The notes beneath the pieces were generated by a model. That model worked only from the letters and a program-made list of their open reading frames with translations. It was not told the origin of the DNA and ran no database searches. Position numbers and translations under genes: made by a program. Shown piece by piece: positions 1-12,700 of a stretch of DNA of 64,000 nucleotides. Numbering within the stretch: the stretch's first letter is position 1; every line of letters begins with the position of its first letter. This stretch comes from Paramecium tetraurelia (taxonomy: Eukaryota; Ciliophora; Oligohymenophorea; Peniculida; Parameciidae). The stretch lies in the NCBI RefSeq assembly GCF_000165425.1, contig NW_001799366.1, forward strand, positions 293,254 to 357,253, given 5' to 3'.

Positions 1-652
1 CAAACCTAAACAAAGTAAAGGTTGCAGTAACATATAATTAATGACTTTTGATGTAAGCATCAGATAATAGATTGGGATTGATTTTAATTGTTTCTTTTCA
101 AATGTTTTCATCTGATTTATTTTTTATTTCTAATTTTCAAAGCACAAACTAATTAGCAATATTATTATCCAAACATTAAGAATCAAAACAGAATATTCAG
201 CTACATTCACTTGTTCCAAAAATTCAAGGAGGATTACTTTTGGTATTTCCATAATTGATTAAAATTGATTATGCTTAACTCTATTCGAGACAAATGGGTA
301 GATCAAAAAAAAAATACTCAATATTTGACTCAAGATCACATAAAAGAGAGTGTTTTTCCATTTTAGTTAGCTCTCCTAGAAATTCAACTGAATCAATAAA
401 GACTCAAGCATCTCCAATTTCATTTCGAAACTTAATATTATTGTAAAATTATGATTAATCAAATCAGATCAAACTTTTATCAAATCAATTTTTCACTTGT
501 AACCATTCTTCTTAGTTCTCTTTCAAAATGGTCATTTAAGTAGATTGTTTCTAGTGGAAAAATTAATGAGATCATTTTGGTTCTATTAAGTTTCTATCTA
601 AACATTTTGAACACTGAAAACTAAATAACCATAATCAGCATGATAGTATAAG
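1..652. other. Left flank, no gene supported
   Basis: AT-rich sequence before the stop of the minus-strand membrane protein gene. Two code-6 frames are open on the plus strand, from ATG at 271 and from ATG at 294. They overlap each other, and the 271 frame also runs antisense into the neighbouring gene, so neither is convincing. No ciliate telomere repeat (CCCCAA/CCCAAA type) is visible at the window edge. Confidence 0.4.
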
Positions 653-3600
653 TCAGACTTAAAGCATTTATGATCTAAAAAATATTTAATTAAATTTATA
701 TACATTATATAATTCCTCGATCTTTAAAGTTTGTGAACTAATATCTTTTTCCATTTTAATCGTAATTTCAGAAATTATGTCCGAACCTAAATAAACAGCT
801 TCCAATTCCTCTTTTGGAGGGTACTTACGAGTGGTAGGAAAGTCGATATCTAATTCTGTCTTCAGTATATTATTGAAATTGGTCAGGGATGCTCTCAAAC
901 CCAATTTCAATATTCCATTTTGAGAATTCTAACAAAAATAATCCAAATCATAATATTTTGAACTATTCAACAATTGACATAGATTGTTTTACTCCAAGTA
1001 TTCATAATCATCTAAAAATTATTATGAAAATTGTAATTTCGAACTCTCAATATGCAAGTTTAAGAAGGTATCTATTTTGTTAACTGCTTTCTAGATTTGA
1101 TTAACAAAGAATACTCTATCATCAGTAGTATAGTAAGTGAAATAAAAGAAGAAATACAAGATTTCTTTTTATGAGAAGGAGGCAGGCACATAAACACCTA
1201 TATCAGAAAGGGATTTAAAAAAGTGAATAGTTGTGTAGAATTTATTCATGTAATCGCTGCCAACATATGTTAAAGGGCCAGCTATCATCAAATATTGTAG
1301 TAGCAACGCTAGGGCAGAAAAAATAAGTGGGGATTTTGAAATTTTAATAAATTGCCTAACAACTTTTGGCTCATTGACAACATTTTTGATCTCGTTCTTA
1401 GATTCCTTGATTTTATTTCTTGATAATACTTCCTCCTTTCCGATCAAGTTAAATTTATACAAGTGGATCAATTCTGATCCTTATTTTAAACTTTGAAGTA
1501 TAAACTATTGCCTACTTTGATCAGTATCAAGTTCAACCTGTTCTATGTGTTTGTTCAGATCAAAAAACTTCTCAATGAATCGATTGTAATAGTTGTAGTA
1601 ATACCCAAGTAATAATACAGATATTAGAACTGCAATTGATATTGGAATGACCATTATTATCCATCTCTGTACAACCAATTCGATTTTTTCGATAGATTCT
1701 TCATACATTAGATCAGATATTTTATCAAAGATAGTTACAAATAAGATATAATTCTTATATTAATATGTGTTATGAGGATTTGTGCCTCTTGTAGTTTAAG
1801 GTTTGATATAAATTTACTCTTGTTTGTAAAAGGCATCAAGCAGGATACTAAACGCGTTAAATAAAGTAACATTGTATTCTTGTAATTTGAGTGGAGCATA
1901 GTGAGTTATTTACTATTAGATAATAACGTATTCGTCTTTGATGAATTAAGATAATGTATCGTCCTAGAAATGATCCTGAAAGTTATCTTTGAATTCATCA
2001 TATGACCCTATCAATAGAGGGTTAATAAATTGTAAATAATAAGCAAGTTTCTCTTTAGTTATGCTTTAATATAGGTTTAAAATTTGGTAATCTTGAAGCA
2101 TATAACGTGTCAAAAAGAACTTCTGCATCGGCTCTATGAAATAATGATTGATTTAGATTGATTCGTAGTAATAATTTAGTGAGTAAAAGTCTGTTTTTGA
2201 GAATGAAATATTCTAAAATATATCAAATTAATTACAATCGATAGGAATATGACTTAATTGATTAGAGCAAAAATCAGATATCCAAATAGTTTGCTTAATA
2301 AGGGTATAACTGGAGTTTACTCGTTAAGTTGATTTACAAGAGTGTATTTTCTATAATACACTGATTTTCTCAATCCAGCCATTGAAGATGCTTAAGAACC
2401 TTCCAAAGCAAAGTTCTCCTAATTCCTTATGTCATTGTCATATACATTCCCCAATACCTTAACAGTCTTATTATCATATTCAATAATATTGGATTCACTA
2501 TAATGATATACTTTTACTTTCTCTTCATCAATTTATTCTAGATTCTTCTCTTCTAATTCACTCAAAAATCTGACATCAGTTTTCCTTTGAGTTTGAATGA
2601 TCATGTTTGAAGACGGTTCATTTAATAGGGAATTTTCATAAGGAAGAATAATAGATTCCTCTTTATTAATTGGTAAATTAATTTCCATATTCAATTGCAA
2701 TTCTATCGATTATGTTAGGTTCATTTTTTTATTTTCTTAGATCTTCTTTAGCCTTATGATTTTATAATTACTCCGTCTCAGAACTTCACAACTCACTTCA
2801 TATTAAGATAATTTCTATTAATTTCTTAGACTTGTAATCTTCTATGTAGTTGTAGTAAATTCCTATGCAAAAAATGAATCTTTAGGAAAATAAAACTAAA
2901 ATGAATATTAACATTAGGCTCCATTCAATATATCATTGTTTAAGAATAAATCTGTTGTTAAATTATAAAGTGATTTTTCTATAGATAACTAATCGATGAT
3001 TTTTGGATTGAAATTCAACTTTTTGAATAACTCTTTATTTACTCCCTAAATTTTATTTGTTTGATCAACCAAGATCACTGGATCTCCCTATTCTTAACAA
3101 CTTATAAAAGTGATAAAACGAAATGATTGATTATTATCAAAATAGAGATCAAAAAAGAATTCTATGTTCTATAAATATCCTGATTTTAATTAACAAAAGT
3201 TCTAGCCTACTTGTCTAAAGTAAGCTCCTTTCCCATTTTACAAAAAATCTGCTATGTATTAATCATGTACATCTCTAACTACTGCTGGTATCAATGGATC
3301 TGGAGTGACTATCAAATCAAATTATTTTTATTAAAAACCAAAGACTACCGGGGCCTTCTTAGAATATGAAATGATTTTAAGTTTTCTATCATCATAAGAA
3401 TAAATTAAATATGCCATTTTGTTGGCTAATCTATTAAAATCAACATCAGTTACGATGCTTAATAATGAATTATCAATAGCATTTATTTATAATTAATCGA
3501 AAGCCTTTTTCCAATCGTATTTGATTTCTGCATAAAAAAACATTAACTAGGATTAATTTCTTTGGCTTGGAAATTAATCATATATAGTTTTCAGTATCTT

Positions 3601-5211
3601 TTCCTACTTTTCAACACTCTCCAATAAATTGTAATATTAATATGTGAAGTCAATCTTGTTCTGCTATTTCACTAATAACTACTGCAATTGCAATTTCTAT
3701 TGAATTATGTCAATCAAACCATCTTTGATACTTTAATTGAAACCCTCAGATTGAACAAACTAATTGATTTTCATGGAGAGTTTGGTTTTGTCAGAATGAT
3801 TTACATCTAATTTTGCATTCAAACTGATGTATAAATTCTATTTGATCATCATAATGAAGAATTTCCATTTAATTCTCTATATATAAGATAGATTATTTAG
3901 TATTTACTTATTCTCTACTTTACTGTATATTTCATAGACTTCTCCATGATATTATTGAGCAAATAAGAAATGAATAAGAAAATAAAAGCAATCCTTGGGT
4001 TCTTAACTTTAGATTAATTTTTTCATCCTCTCTACCAATCGATAATATAGTTCTTATTCTACGATATCCGAGAGTACAACCATCTTATTAGGGTTACTTG
4101 AGCTTAGCTCTTATATTTTACACTAACATTTGGCATTTTGACATTACTAAGAATGCTTATATTAATAAATAGAGTTGAGAATACAAGTTTACTGGAATGA
4201 TTGTTTTTATTAGCTGGATAATGATGAACATATTAGATTATTGACTTCAAATAAATTTAGTATTTAATGATTTGAAGTAAGCATTAAAAATTACAACCAA
4301 TTATGTACATAGGTGCCAATTAAAATTAGAAGGGGCGACAAAAGGATCAAAAATATCATGGGTTGATTAATCTGAGTGATGGAACATAGAGCTATTATAC
4401 CCCCGCAGGAATGAATGAATATTAAGAGCAGTATTTAACAATTATTAGAGTATTCCTTATAAATATATATGGAAATGATTTCTAGGAATGTGATCAGTAG
4501 AAATATTATAGATTGACCATAATTTGCCACCTCTTTAGAACTAAGTATAAATATGTATGGTTGAATCATTTGTAAGAGAAATATTAAATAGTCTTGAAAA
4601 TTGACCTATAATTTTTTGCATATTCTATCTTTCACTATCAATGTTCCCTCAAGGAGAATAAAATAAAATAGGGAGATAAAATGGATGACTGCCAAATAAA
4701 CTACGTCATTGATAAACCAACCATAACTATATTCTCTACTTGACCTTTGTAAATTATGGAGAGCTATTATTAAAAAAGGTATTGAAAACACTACAGAAAT
4801 GCAAATAAAGAAGAAAGTTATCATTTTTAAAAGGATATTTTAAAAATTTTACTTCCTAATATTTTTTTCAATAGTATCTTTTGTATTATAGTTGGCAATT
4901 ATAACAAAACCAATTCCCAAAAAAATTACCAAATTAAACGCAAATTGTAGGTAATTTTGAAGCGAAGTATTGGTGAATATCTAATTGATTAGATCTATTA
5001 GTAATTGCAATAAAGAATAAAATCGATTTTCAACTACCTCAGAACTTAAAGCTTTAAAGTCACTACTTACATCGTATGAACTTGGGTATATAACTAATAA
5101 TAATGAAAATAATCGTCCTAATGCATAAAATCCTGGAAGCTAAGTGATTTTTAATTGGCAGTCAAAATATCCAAGTTGAATACAGAACAATTCGATAGAT
5201 AAGGCAATCAT
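653..5211 (-). CDS. Large PAS-containing multi-pass membrane protein (TmcB-like)
   Basis: Predicted protein of about 1,510 aa with one 23-nt intron (2213-2235); the frame is otherwise open over 4.5 kb when TAA/TAG mean Gln. The N-terminal third holds several hydrophobic membrane segments, for example the block around 4606-4824. A middle segment at about 3000-3100 reads GDPVILVDQTNKIQGVNKEL, which resembles a PAS sensor domain. The C-terminal part carries two or more further membrane spans (around 1620-1680 and 1230-1330). This order matches the large ciliate family annotated after Dictyostelium tiny macrocysts B; function is unknown, sensory signalling at a membrane is inferred. The start at 5211 may be internal: the frame is open upstream to 5260, and members of this family usually begin earlier, so a short 5' exon may be missing. 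The stop is at 653-655. Confidence 0.62.
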
Positions 5212-6945
5212 TCGATTTATAAATAAATATTATCGATATTTTTCATATAGGCTTATCAATCAATATTAATAAATTGTGAATTAAAGTGAAGCTGAATTCT
5301 TAAATCTTCTAATTTAGATACAATGTATAACTTATTTAAAAAATGAAGCAAAGAAATTACTGAGACTCACTCAATTAAATGCTTAATAACAGATAATTTC
5401 TGATCAAAACAATTATTTATATTCACTTTACAAATTTAAATTTACCATACTCTTATGAAAAAGATTGTTAAAGTGATTCTTACATATATATATTTATTTA
5501 TAAATAATATCCCATAAAACAAATAATAAAAAGTGGAGAATTTAATACAAATGATAGAATTTACCAATCAAAACATAATTTTTTTTGTTAATATAAATCA
5601 GCATACTTTAGTTGACAACCTTGGATTTGAAATAACATTTGTTCATTTTAAAAACCACAAATTTAAATATATAATGATAAAAATTAATTATTAATTATTA
5701 AGTTAATAAATTGTTAGTATATATTTCCTGCTCAAATTTAGTTGGGATAAATCAAACTTCCAAAACATTATATCTATGTTTTATGCTCCATTATTTAAAA
5801 AATAAGCAGAAGCTAAATTAAATCATATAATATCAATAATTCTCCAAAATTCTTAATTGAATTATAAATGGCCCCCATTCTCCTAACTATAATGCTAATT
5901 TGAGTTTTTTTGATTAAATTAATTGACACCCAATTAAAATAAAATTATTTATCCTAACCTATTAAATACAGAGTTTAAGGAATCTTGAAGAATTGGAGTT
6001 CATAAGCACATCTATTAAGGACACAGACCTTCTTGTAAAATAATAAATATATTTATTTACATAAAATTAACTTTGAATCAACTGACTTTTTAATATATAT
6101 AATATTAAATATTACCTATATTACTACTAAAGAAAGGGTATCAGCATCAAATTACTTTAAGAAGATCTTTAAAAGGTTTAAAGTATAATGTTTGTTATTA
6201 TCTTCTCTGATTCTTAGATGTTCATTCGCTACACTTCCTATTAAACCCAATATTCCTATACAATTTTTATTTGAAAATCAATTTATTAAAGTTTCTAATG
6301 TTCTAAATGGATCTCAAATTAAATATTGAATATTTATGGCACTTAAAGAAACAGTTCGAGATGATGAGTGGGATTATAAAAATAGTATTGACTATTTAAC
6401 TTGGTATATCAACAATACCTTTTGCCATGCTTATTTAAGAATTCAATTATAAATTTAAAGATGTCTACTAAATTAAATATTAATATAAAGTTTAGTGAGA
6501 CACTTAAGTAATATATATATAAGAATTTCGGTATATTCCCTGTGATTTCGTTCTTGAGGTTTGTAATTTTATAGCACTTATCAATTTTATGATCAAATCT
6601 AAGCATCCAAATGAGGGTACAATGATTCAACTGGTTATAAGAGTTTCTTACTTTTTTTGAGTTTACTACTTTCAGATAAATTGTTTACTTTCATAAGCAA
6701 TATGATTCAACTAACTCAGAAGCACATTACTTGAAAATAGGAAGAATAGTTACAGTTGAGAAAAGGACGTTACTACTCTAGCATTACCAATAGTTGAGAC
6801 TATTACAGAGATGATTATTCCAATGAATGCTCAGACAATTAGTTAAATTAATTTAGTTTACTTGAATAGAATGAGATATTGATATCGATATTGATCCATA
6901 TAAGTGGAGATATAAATATATAAATAAATATATTGATTAATAAAA
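5212..6945. other. Long gene-poor AT-rich stretch with possible decayed coding traces
   Basis: About 1.7 kb without a gene I can support. The first 700 bases are very AT-rich. Between about 5960 and 6900 several short plus-strand stretches look protein-like: an LRR-like piece near 5975-6040, a piece from ATG 6335 reading ETVRDDEWDYKNSIDYLTWY, and a piece at about 6625-6800. They lie in different frames and are broken by TGA codons. I could not join them with plausible mini-introns, so they may be a degraded gene or chance. Confidence 0.3.
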
Positions 6946-7777
6946 ATGAAAAAAATAATAAGACCACTGATTGGTTTGATTCAGAGATCATTTTAATAGG
7001 CAGCTTAACGTAATGATGATTAATTGATTTTGATTAGCTGTGCCATTTGTGGGAACACAACCATTCATCATTTCAAAGCACAGAAATATCATGGCATTAT
7101 ATGATTTGACCCCTGAAATAGGGAGTCAACACTTCATTGCCTCTACGGCCACAGTAATTGGTGATGTAGAATTGGCATCTCAATGCGTGGTTTGGTATGG
7201 TGCAGTCTTAAGAGGGGATCTCAATGGAATCAGGTATTGAATCCAATTAACCTAGAATCCTGAATCGAGTTATCATTGGAGAAAGATCAGTGTTGCACAC
7301 TGCAGCATCATTGCCAAATGGCATGCCAGCTGTATTAAGCATTGGAAATAATGTCATGGTCCAAAATGATTGCACTCTCTACTCTTGCACTATTGGAGAA
7401 AATTGTTTCATTGGCTACAGATCCATCATCCTTGAAGGAGCCAAATTAGAAGATGGGGCAGTTTTAGCACCAGGAACAGTAGTACCACCTGGAAGACTCA
7501 TTCCAAGTAATTAATTGTGGGCAGGCAATCCAGCTTAATATGTAAGAGATATAGAAGATGTACTATTATATTTGATATTAAAACATAGAAAGACTTGAAT
7601 TAATTATCATATGTGATTGGCAATCAATTTGCTATAGCCAGAGAGCACGATTACGAATATCTACCATACAATAGTGCATATCTACAGAAAGAAAATTCTC
7701 CAGAAGATTCCAACCCAGAGTTGGTTGCTACATTAAGATAATACGAAAATTGGGAAGAAGGATAGGTCAAGTTGTGA
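6946..7777 (+). CDS. Gamma-carbonic-anhydrase-like protein (mitochondrial, complex I type)
   Basis: Protein of about 250 aa with three introns (7010-7037, 7234-7255, 7560-7588). Residues 1-25 are basic and hydroxylated with no acidic residue, as in a mitochondrial presequence. The core is a left-handed beta-helix with hexapeptide turns, including VVWYGAVLRGDLNGI and the terminal WAGNPA motif of the gamma-CA/YrdA family. In active enzymes three histidines bind zinc. Here the first is present (SVLHTAAS), but the position expected for the other two reads VMVQNDCTLYSC, so both appear lost. That pattern fits the gamma-CA-like subunits of the complex I membrane-arm gamma-CA domain rather than an active anhydrase. 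The C-terminal tail of about 60 aa after the helix is acidic and lineage-specific. Confidence 0.85.
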
Positions 7778-7821
7778 GACAAGTTTATAAAATAATAACA
7801 GAAATAAAATAATTAATCAAT

Positions 7822-9543
7822 TCATTTCCTTTTGGATCTCTTTGATTGATCTACTTCTCTCAATTTCCAATAAGGGTTGCTTTCTGCTGTTCTCGAACTG
7901 CATCTACTTTTAGGTTAGGATAATCGGTTTATGAAATTCTACTACAAATCTTTTAATTGAGTTTAAGTGTTCTTATCTTCAAGATGAGGTTTAAGTTTGA
8001 AATTAATATCATCTAACTAGAATCTCTATGAACAATTAATGTCTGAACTGTTGAAAGTGTTTGAGATCATTTCACTTTTATTTTAAATGCTGAAATTCTA
8101 GATCTATTATTATTATTGTTGTTATTCATCTAAAATAAGCATGATTTTCTTATATTCCAATTTCGAATTGGCTAACCATTATTCTTCAGGATGGATCACT
8201 GGGGGTTTCGTCTTAAATGTTTTTGAATCGAATTGATTTCTTCCATTTTTGGAGGACAATGAAGATTGAGGGACATTCTGGACAAAACTCAAATTCGATC
8301 TATAACCCATTTTGGAATTGATCATCTATAAAGGCAATGAGAGAGAATGATCAGATTGTTAATGAAGTGATTTCTGTTTGAATGGGGCTTTGTTAGGTAA
8401 TCCAGAGGCTAATGTTTAGAGTATCTTTTTCATAGGTTAAGCCACATTTCTACTGGTTGAATTGATTTTGCAATCCAATTTATTCAATTAATGAAGAGAC
8501 TATTATTGTGATAGCAATCCATTCATCTTTGGAATCTAACTTTTCTTATATTCATAGGGTTGAGCAGGTTTGGAATTTTGATACACTTCTTTGGAATCAT
8601 CGAAATCCAAACTATTTTGTGAATGTAACACCATAGGGATGAGAAAAGTGGATTCTATGCAAGATGGTCTCCTGGAACCTTATATGTCATCATTATTTTA
8701 TTCAATAAAATTGGAAGTGGAGAGTTCGAACATTTTATCATCTTTATTTAACCCTTGAAATTAAGCAGTTCCAGGAGTCTCTAACTATTTGGAATTCTTT
8801 TTAGTTAACGCCTACCAATCACTTTCCAAAGATTCAAAAGTTATACTATTTGAAATTTATTGATCAATTCTTGATTGAGTTTAAGTGCAATTCTATAAAA
8901 TAAACTATAGAGCTTCTTCTTCTTTGCTTTCTCTTCTATATAATTTCAAAGGTTAACATCTGTCTTCATTTGATATTAATGTTCTAAAGGATTCCTCAAA
9001 TGTTTTAGATCTTCTTCTATTGTTAAACTATAACGGTCTATCTTCTATTTATGGTTTATAAAATTAATCTGAATCAATTATTAGTTTCTTTTTATCATAT
9101 TCTTAGCAGGATTATTCTGTAACTTTGACTTGACTACTCTGCATTGTTGAATCCTGATGTCTGACCATGTTCTTTAGAAGATCCAATAATTGTATATGAG
9201 ATTCATCATTCTCTTAAACAATTTTTGTACTGCTTCTCTTCCTATGTAATTTCTCTAGGGGATTTCTCACCACTGGTGTTTCTTAAAACATTTTCTAATT
9301 TAAATCATGAAACCATACTTATGATACACCAGGAAGCGATTTTTCTGAAGATTTGGAACACAATTTCATATCCAGATTGATTTTAGAGGTGGGTCTCAAT
9401 TTGTTTCGACTTTCTGCACTCAGCAATTTCGGAGTGCTCTGATTTTGGTGAGGGATGTTTTCTTTGTTTTAATTGAGCATTTTTTGGTAATATTGTGTGA
9501 TGTTGGTTTGAGACTCATTAGCTTCAAACTGCTGATTTCCCAT
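7822..9543 (-). CDS. Unknown Q/N/S-rich basic protein
   Basis: Single-exon code-6 frame of 573 aa from ATG at 9543 to TGA at 7822-7824, open throughout. The composition is rich in Gln (many TAA/TAG codons), Asn, Ser and Lys, with no membrane segment and no recognised domain. Several Ser/Lys/Arg-rich patches look like disordered, phosphorylatable sequence. It is convergent with the gamma-CA-like gene (44 bp between stops) and divergent from the LRR gene that starts at 9712. Low-complexity proteins of this kind are common in ciliates; no function can be proposed. Confidence 0.7.
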
Positions 9544-9711
9544 TAATTAACTAGCAGTTAAAAAAATATAATTAATTCTTTTTTTGGGTATTAATAATAA
9601 ATAATAGAATTTTTGATTTTGATTAAAGGGAGTATGGTTATGTTTTGAGTCTTGTTTTGAGTGTGGAGAAATAAAGTTGTAAGATTAAAGTTTAATTAAT
9701 AATAAATAATA

Positions 9712-12700
9712 ATGGATTATAATGGCTTTTCTATTGAGTGTTAATCAAGTCAACAACTCTGCTATAATACTGTGAAAGATATGAAGAAGAAGAACTTGGT
9801 GAATACGTTGTGGCAAATAGTCAACAAAATGTCTAGGAAGAAAGAGAAAAAGGACAAGTGGAGTGAAAGCAACGTGAGTGAGTTCTCGCAAAACATCAAC
9901 CGAGGGGCTCTATCGTGTTTTGCTGAGCTCTGCACAGAATTGGCTTGCAACAACTAAATTAAGTAAGTGGTTTACTTTCACAATTAGGGAAGTCAATCTA
10001 TCGAGATGCAACATCAACATTTACTATGCGATTGAGTTGGCCAATCTGGTTCAGAAGAATACCAACATTTAGGTCTTAGAATTGGCTGGGTGCAATCTCA
10101 ATTCCTTCTCTTTGAGCTGTATTTTCAAATCAGTAACTTTTGCCTTATAAGTAGATGATAGATCACACAGGCCTTACACGTCTGAACCTATCAAACAACA
10201 AGGGCTTCACCTTTTCTTCAGCCGAGGACTTCTGCAAATACGTGCTTAAAGGGAAAAACCCTCTAATTGAAATCAATTTGAGTTTTTGCAATCTTGACAA
10301 TGTTTCCTTGTCTCTGATCCTCCCCAATCTCAAATATTTGAGGTCTCTGAAGTAAACTACACTTAATTTTAAGGCGTTTTATCATTTCCTTAGTCAAATT
10401 CAACTCTTCTGAAAGCATCTTAGCATTAAGTAGTGCAATGCTCAATTACACGGGGAACAAGTCACTTGATTATTTAGATCTATCGTGGGATCGCATTTAG
10501 AATCACGGATTGGAACTACTGAGAGTGGCTTTGTTCATGTCAGTTCGACAGATCAACATTAGATCTTTAAATTTAGAATACAATCAATTGACCCAAGATT
10601 GTATCGAATCATTGGAAGCAATCCTCTTGAAATTGAATATCGAGGAAATCAATTTGTCAAAAAATAAAATTTCAGAATTTCAAAATCAACAACTCTTGAA
10701 CAAAAAAATGACAAGAATAGACCTTTCACACAACAGATTCGAGGAAATTCCAAGTAATTTCTTCCTGAATGTCCTTTCGTTAAATCTCTCAAACAATTCC
10801 ATTAAGACCCAAGGAGCTTATCAGATTTCTTAGGTTGTGAGTTCCAAGAAGGTGATGTGGATGGAATTGAATTTAAATAACAATGAGATCTCAACCTAAG
10901 GATTTGTGTCTCTCATCTATGCACTCAAAGAAAATCAAAGATTGGTCAGCCTATCAGTTGCCAACAACAATATAAGTGGTGAAGGAATCCTGGTCTATGT
11001 CTTCAATCACGAATAATTGAATCTGTAACACTTAGATCTCTCCTGCAATAATCTCAGGTACGATCTAGTGTACGCCTTAATTTCAATGATGAAAGAATGT
11101 TAACTAAAGACTTTAGTGCTCTCTAAATTGAGATAGGATGAAAATGATATTTGCAGTGGGAGAGATGAACTATTTGAGATCAAATGCACTAATCTAAGGA
11201 TGCTTGATCTTTCTGAGAATAGTTGTATGATCTCATCTCTGCTAAATTCCTTGTCTCTGCAATACAATAGGGTCGAGTACCTAAATCTAAACGGTTGCTA
11301 AATAAACAAGAGAGCTTTGATTGAATCCTTGTCTTGCTTTTTAAAGAGAACACTGAGTCTTTAAACGTTATTATTAGCTCGAAATAATTTGGGGAGTTTG
11401 GATGAATAAAGTTTTAAGATCTTTAATGATGGACTCTCAAGTAATCAATCTCTTACTCATTTGGATTTATCTACAAACAAACTCAAAATTAAAATCCTTA
11501 ATCTCATATATGGTTTGGCTAATTGTCGATATTTAAAATCTTTAAATATTAGTAATAATTTAATTTATGAAACAAGAAACCTAATTCATGATTTCCCAAA
11601 ATTATTTCTAAATCCAAATCTCTAATCAATAGATATATCTAAGAATTTAATAGGAAGTCAAACCTTATTGCACACTAGAGAAACACTCTTTAAATATTAT
11701 CGTCCCTTCCCTCAAATGAACTTATCAAAACAACAATTCACTGCCGATGACTTACACATAATCACCCAAATTATTTCAGAGTGTCAATCAATCAAGAAGT
11801 TAGAATTATCAGATAATGATTCTCTTGACTACATGAACAATGTGATGACATACGGAGAGAATGTCAAGGTGGAATCCCTATCAATAAACAAAATCCTGTT
11901 TCGACAGGACAGCTTCTTGAATTTGCTCTACACTATCGAGTTGAATTTCAGACACATAAGATTCTTGGAAATCTCCAATACTTTGCTATTCCAAGAACAA
12001 CTCATATAATTGTTGTCCTCAATAAGGTTGATCAAAAATTTGGTTGTCATAATATTGGACTATCAATCATTCAAAGAAAATGACGAACAAGTACTTGAAG
12101 CCCTCTACTCTTGTTTGCATTGTTTCCGCAACCTAAAACACTTCAGTGTCAGAAAATCCACATTGAGTATGCCATTCTACGTTTTCGTTTCTGAACTGCT
12201 GCGAAAATCTCAAAAGTTACTAGAACTAGACTTAAGTGGTAATGTGCTGAATGCGAATGACTTTCAGATCTTGTGTGATGGATTGTTCGTCAATAAAAGT
12301 GTGACAAGTATATATGATATAGTAATTAGCTTTGAATTTTCGAAATTGCAAGCTTACAGATGAATCCTGCTTATCATTAGTGCCCTGTCTGCATTCTCTT
12401 TCTCAAATTAAGAACGTGGACGTCTCTCAGAATGAGATTACTTTGGGGTTTCTGCAATAGATGGAGTAAATATTGGGAGGACAGAGATGCTCAGTGCAAA
12501 ACCTAAAGATATAGAATATTTAAACTTATTGGGACATCGAATAGGTTCCCTCTACCAATAAATTCAGTAATCTCTTTCATAATTTAAACAACATCGACAT
12601 TTCAATGAATTATAAATAAAATGAGAATTTCATTTAGATATTGGATGGATTCATATAGACCAAGATTCTTTAGAATGTGCAGGTGTTGAGTGTGAATAAT

